64,000 bases of DNA, taken from positions 16,588,234-16,652,233 of the forward strand of contig JARZZO010000014.1 of NCBI GenBank assembly GCA_030544215.1, given 5' to 3'. The position numbers were made by a program, and so were the translations under genes. The stretch comes from Zantedeschia hybrid cultivar (taxonomy: Eukaryota > Streptophyta > Magnoliopsida > Alismatales > Araceae). The notes below the pieces were generated by a model, which ran no database searches, had not been told where the DNA came from, and saw only the letters and a program-made list of their open reading frames with translations. Of this stretch, positions 52,001 through 58,000 are shown piece after piece. Positions within the stretch are counted from its first letter, which is position 1, and each line of letters opens with the position of its first letter.

Positions 52001-55000
52001 GTCTTCCAACATCAAGTCAATACAATGAGCAGAACAGGGAACCCAGTATAAATGTTCTCTCTTCTGCATCAACATTTGTCCAGCTAATTTGAACGCCGCT
52101 GCATTGTCCGTAACGACTTGGACAATCCTTTTTTCGCCCACTTCTTCCACCATTTGATCTATTAATTCACACAGGTACTGGGCATTCTTTATTTTTTCAG
52201 ATGCATCAATGGACTTCCAAAATACGGTTCTAGCTTTACAGTAAATTAAGAAGTTGATCATACTTCTTCTTGTTATCCCTGTAAAATTCCAAACGTGATA
52301 AGAAATCAGAAAGAGACCCATTCTGATTAAGAAAAAATGAAGATAAGATAAGAAACTGAATATAAGATTTATGTACCTGTCCATCCATCGCACATTAAAG
52401 TGCATCCATACTCGTCCCAGATCCTTTCAAATGATTTAATGTATGTTCGGATGTCATCAACTTCCATATCCAAGTACTTGTTGTATATCTCATATGGAGA
52501 AGGTCCCTCAACCCCTTTGCCAACTTCTTGTATGGTCTCGATCATGGACTCATAATATGGCCCCTTGGCCGCATTAGCAGGGATACTGTTATAGAAAAAC
52601 CACCTAGATGTAGCTCTCCCTATCTTCTCCTTACAAAGTTTTAAGTTCTTGAATGCAGCACTAATAGAAGGTTGTTTATCCCTCTTCTTGGTGAGCAAGG
52701 GATCTATTGGACCTACTCTAGGATCTCCAGCTCTAGTGAACTCCTGAGGCAGCTCCTCGCATACATTAGTGCTCATGCCGGCGCTAGTGCTCCCTTGTGC
52801 AGAAGGTGTGGAGCCACTTCCTTGTCCTCCATATCTTCCAGTGTGCCGAAATAAGTCCTCATCTGCAAAGGACCGCCGGCTTGCTTCCATTGCACGTCGC
52901 AATTCAGCTTTAAATGTAAAAGAAAAAAAATTAATCTACTATAACTATTTGTCTGAAAACGTTAAATGAAGAACATGAAAATAAGTTAAATAAGAAACTT
53001 ACTTGTATCCCAATCATCAACATTTATAGGTTGATTACTTCCACCAAGCCGGACTCCAGCATCAGACCTTCGCGCTGGTTCAGTCAATTCCTCTCGAATT
53101 TCCTGTCTTCTTCTGGCAGTACTTGCTTTGCTTGATTCCTTCTCCTTCATGTAAGTTCGAAATTGGATCCTAACCTCTGAAGGAACTCGAGCACATGCTG
53201 CAACTTCACCTTTTATTCCAGCCAGATGTTGTTTGAATCGGTAGACCCCGCCAGAGACAACCCGGTTGCAATATTTGCATTGTACCTTTCTTTGGCCCAT
53301 GTCCACCGGTGTGCAATGACCCCAAGCAGGATCAGCACTAGGAAGATTCCCAGATGACCGCTCAGCAGCACCTTGAGATGCCATTCCTTCACAGCACAAG
53401 AAGATGAGAGACTGCGGAGCTTGTAGTAGACTAGAAGTGACCTCGTGGGAGAGATGGAGAGAGAATTCTATGAGAGAGAGAGAGCAAGAATGTTAGGAGG
53501 CTCAAAGGGCAATTGTGGAGCCTTAGGAGGGCCTTGGGGGGGTTTAAATAGACCCCCAAGGCCCAAACTAGCCGTTGCTGGCCGTTTGGGAACGGCCAGC
53601 AACGGCTAGTTTGACCCCCAACGGCTAGTCAAACTAGCCGTTGGGGGCCGGGTCGGGCCGATCCGAGCCGACCCGGCCCGATCCGGTCCCGGATTGCCCG
53701 ATCCGGCTCGGACCGGCCGATCCGAGTCCTGGACTCGGCCAGGTTACTCGGGATCGGCACGGTCGGCCCAAAACCTGTCCGACTCGGCCGATCCGAGCCG
53801 AGTTTTTGAACCTTGCTCCGAAGGCTGCCGATTTGTGCTGGAAGTATAACAGGTATATATCCGGATGCCATCATCCGTCATGCGGGCGGTCCTCCTTTTC
53901 CTCTGTGCTGGACGTACCAGCACACCTAGTCTTTCGAAGACTGAAGCCCGCTTTTGGGCAGGTTCTCGTTCCTCACGAGTATCCTTCTTTCCTCGGCTTC
54001 GCTTATGATGAAGCTGAGTTGATGGACGATTTGCCTCCCTGACCGGCTCTGCAGGCCTGGGAGGTTGTTGCTCTGCTGGGGTAAACCTACCCTCGCGGAT
54101 TTCACGGGCTTCCTTTTTGGTCACCCATATTTTCTTCAGGCGGGGCTCATGACCCTCCTGATGTCTGCCCCCATTTTGGGGAATAGTATCATCCTGTGCT
54201 CGGGGTATAGTATTGCCCCCTGTCTGCCGGGATGTAGTATATGCAGGCCGCCGAACCACGGCTTTTTGCGTTCTCTTTTTCTTTTTGAAGGTTGCCACAT
54301 CTTGGCAGACCTTCGGCAGGATCTCAAAACGGTTGCGAACCGGGACCGTCGGGACATGCCGAGTTTTTGGAATGATTGGTTCCCCACCATCCAAGCGAAT
54401 GCGCAGGTCCCCAACCAATATAGTTTTCCCGGTCCGGGAGGGACTCGGGGAAGCATTCTTTTTCTTCTGCCCCCCGCTGGACGAGGAAGTATGAAATGTA
54501 GTAATAGTGTTGGCGGTGTAGACGATCTGTCGCTTCCTGCTTTTGTTGGCCTCCTTTGCGCGGGAGGCGCGCTTCTTTGCTTCCGTCGGAACTGACTCCG
54601 GCGCTGGAACCACTCCCAGGAAGTATGGAGACCCCACTACTGCGGGGAAGTCGCCGAAGCTGGTCGGCACAGTAAGATACCCACACTGGACGTGGGCTGC
54701 CACTGCGAGGCGGCCATAAGTGACCCTTGCTGCCATGGCTATCTGACCGGATGGAAGACTTAACCACCTGCATAAGATATGGCAAAGTTAGTAGTAGAGT
54801 TATGGTGAGGGCATCACCGGACGGAGAGATGAAGGGAAAGCGTGGTCCCACCGGGCGTGCTATCTCTGTTTGCGAGGGTTTTTCTAACCTTCGTCGGGAC
54901 CTGACCTAGACACATCTCTCCTATGTCGGATTATTCGGAAATCCATTTTCTTTGTTTATCTAGAGGATTATAGGTCGGTTTTATATTTTTTTATCGGATT

Positions 55001-58000
55001 ATGAGAGCTTGGGATTAGCCCTCAGGGAATCCGGGACTTCGAATCAGGCGAAGATTCGAGTATATGACCTCTCTCCACCGACCTCGGTCAGTGTTAATTA
55101 CGCTGAGCGACTGCTCGGCAACCCTTGATTAACCGTCCGTATGATGCCCTTAATCATGCAAAACTACTACTATAGGAAGCGCATGCATATGCAGATGAAG
55201 GTATATTTTAGGTTGAATCCTTAACCTCACCCCGGTTCGGGGACAATTTTTATATGATTTGGGATTTTTATATGATTTGGGATTGACTCCTGGTTGTTAG
55301 GATTGGTTTCAGGTTAGGTGGATTGATTCCGGGTTATACGGGTTAATTCCCAATTTTTAGTCCCACAGGGTTTTTTTTGCAATTATCCACTTTCAGGGGG
55401 CTTTTATGTAATTATGGGGGTTCTATGGAAATATATCGGCTTATAAACATATAGAAGTGAGTTTTAGAGGTTTCCAAGTTTTATGGGAGTTAGAGAATTG
55501 GTTTTTAAATGCATGAGGGTTTTTTAGTAATTTTCCCTTGAAACCGGTTTTTTAAATCTTAGGGTTCATATTTAAAGATTTTCAGATTATATGGGAAGAG
55601 ATTCCGCTTATGATATGAATTTTAAAGTTTTCGGAGTTATATGTGCAAATATTACTCACAAGGGTATTTTCGTAATTTTACATTAAGTTTTTAGGTATGT
55701 GATTAATAATTTAACATTCTTTCAGATTTCAGATTTCTCTTTTTATTAATTTTATCCATTTTTTTTAGGTGATTATTTTAATTAGCTGATTAAATATATT
55801 CTGGTATTTGAATTTTATTATTATTTTTTATATCACATTTCAGATTATTTGTTTTTACAGATTTTTACTGATTTTTTCTGATTTTTAATTGATTTTTCGG
55901 ATTTTTATTAATTAATTAATTATTAATTATAGGTTATCTTTGGGTTTGATTATAATTTTTTTATGCAGATTTCTGAACTCATATTTTTTTGTTTAGGGGG
56001 TGAAGCTAAGAGTTAAGTTGAAGGTGCACTCAATTTCATTTAGTTGTAGAAAACTATATACGTATACGTATTATTATTGAAATATGATAATTATAAAATT
56101 TAAATGACACACACATGGGCACAGAATTTCTGATAGCATTTCGGCAGCATTTCGCCTTATAATAAGACTGTTTTACAAAGAAAATTCGGCAGAGCTTCCC
56201 CTTAGGTTTGAACCTTAGGAGAGAGCTCCCCGGGACGAAAGAATTCCCAAATTCGCAGCAAATCCGGGTTTTAACAAACCCGAATTTGGTCTTCAATTGG
56301 GCAGCACTCTCCCTCAGAATTTTTACCCTTGTATGTGGGCTGTTTCTATGCTTGTAGTGGTGTGCACTTGTGTTGTGCTTGGTGTGTGTTTGAATTGGAG
56401 CCTTGGGGTCCTATTTATAGGCCCAAGATCTTAATCCGGTGGGGGGTGCCACCGGGATGAACCAAGGTGGGGGGTGCCACCGGTTCCACAATCTCTCCTC
56501 CCTCTCTTTATTTTTTATTTTCCAATAGCCAATAGGTGGCCAAGGAGTGAGAGAGAGGGAGCAAATGAAGGAGAGAGAGAGGGGGGAAGTGGGCACCCCC
56601 ACCGGTTCCAACCGGTGGGGGGATGGCCACCGGTTGGACCCCCCACCGGTTGGGAACCGGTGGGGGGTCTCCCCCACCGGTTTTGGGCAACCGGTGGGGG
56701 GGGGTTCTCCCCTCCCCATGCTCCTCTTTTCCCTCCTTTTTGGCTCTTAATGAGCTTTGGGCCAGCTTTTGGGTTTTGGCCAAGTGTGAAAGGGGTTTAG
56801 CCCCTTGATTTCAGATTTTGGCCAAGTGTGAAAGGGGGTTTTAGGATGGGGGTTTAAGAAGGTTTCTGCATGGGATTCTTAACCCATGTGAATGGGGTTA
56901 AGATCCCTCATTTAACTCCGTTCTTTTTAATTAACTCTCCCACCCCATTTTGAATTTTTAAAGGAGAAAGAGAGGGAGGGAACCCCTCTTCCCCCCCACC
57001 GGTTTCCCTCTTGGAACCGGTGGGGGGGTTCCCAACCGGTGGGGGCTCCCCCCACCGGTTCCCCCTCTCTCTCCTCCCCCTTCTTGGCCTATTTAAATAA
57101 AGGGGATGGGAGAGAGGGGTCCACTTCCCCTTTAGGAAATATCCCCTTGGCCTTTCAGATTTTTTTTTTCTCCTTCTGGCCTGCAGATTTGATCCCCCTT
57201 GAGGACTGATTTTCTTGGCCCATTTGAGCTCCTTATTGGGCTTTTTTATTGGGCCACCTATTGGGCCACTTATTGGGCCTATCTCCCTTGCCATTGGGCC
57301 CTCATTTGAGACTATTTTAGACAGGTTTGGAGGTCATTTCGCCCCCATTTCGGGACTGGTTTTGGCCTATTCCGGGACAGATTTAGGCCTGTTAGGGGTG
57401 CCTATTGGGCCTCTTTTTGGGCTCCTCCATTGGGCAATTTATTGGGCCTACCTTCCCCGCTATTGGGCCTCAATTTCGGGGCTGATTTAGGTAAGTTCCA
57501 TGACTGGTTTTACCTTATTTCGGGACAGGTTTCAGCCCACTTTGGGACTGAACTTGGGCCCATTTGGGGGCTTACTGGACCTCATATTGACCCCACCCGT
57601 AGGGCTACTTATTGGGCCTATCTCTCCCCTTATTGGGCCTCCATTTCGGGGCCATTTTTGGGGAGTTTTAGGACTGATTTTGCTCCATTTCGGGACAGAT
57701 TTTAGTCCACTTTGGGACTGATTTCGACCTCTGTTTTTGCAGCATTTGGCGTCCCTCTTATCGCTGCATTTGGGGTCTCCCTACGGGTCCCATTATCGAG
57801 TATCGCAAAGGCGGTTCGGGAGTTGATTTCAGGAGCCGAAGCAAGCAACTCGGGGCTGTCTTAGGCTCCTAAAAAAAAATCTGATTAAGGCCTTCGTGGC
57901 CTAGGTATGTTTCTCACCCCGCTGCCCTCGTAATGCGAGCCCATGGTTTCTTATGGATTTCTAGTATTCGCCCATATCATAGGCATGCACTTTATTTTGC

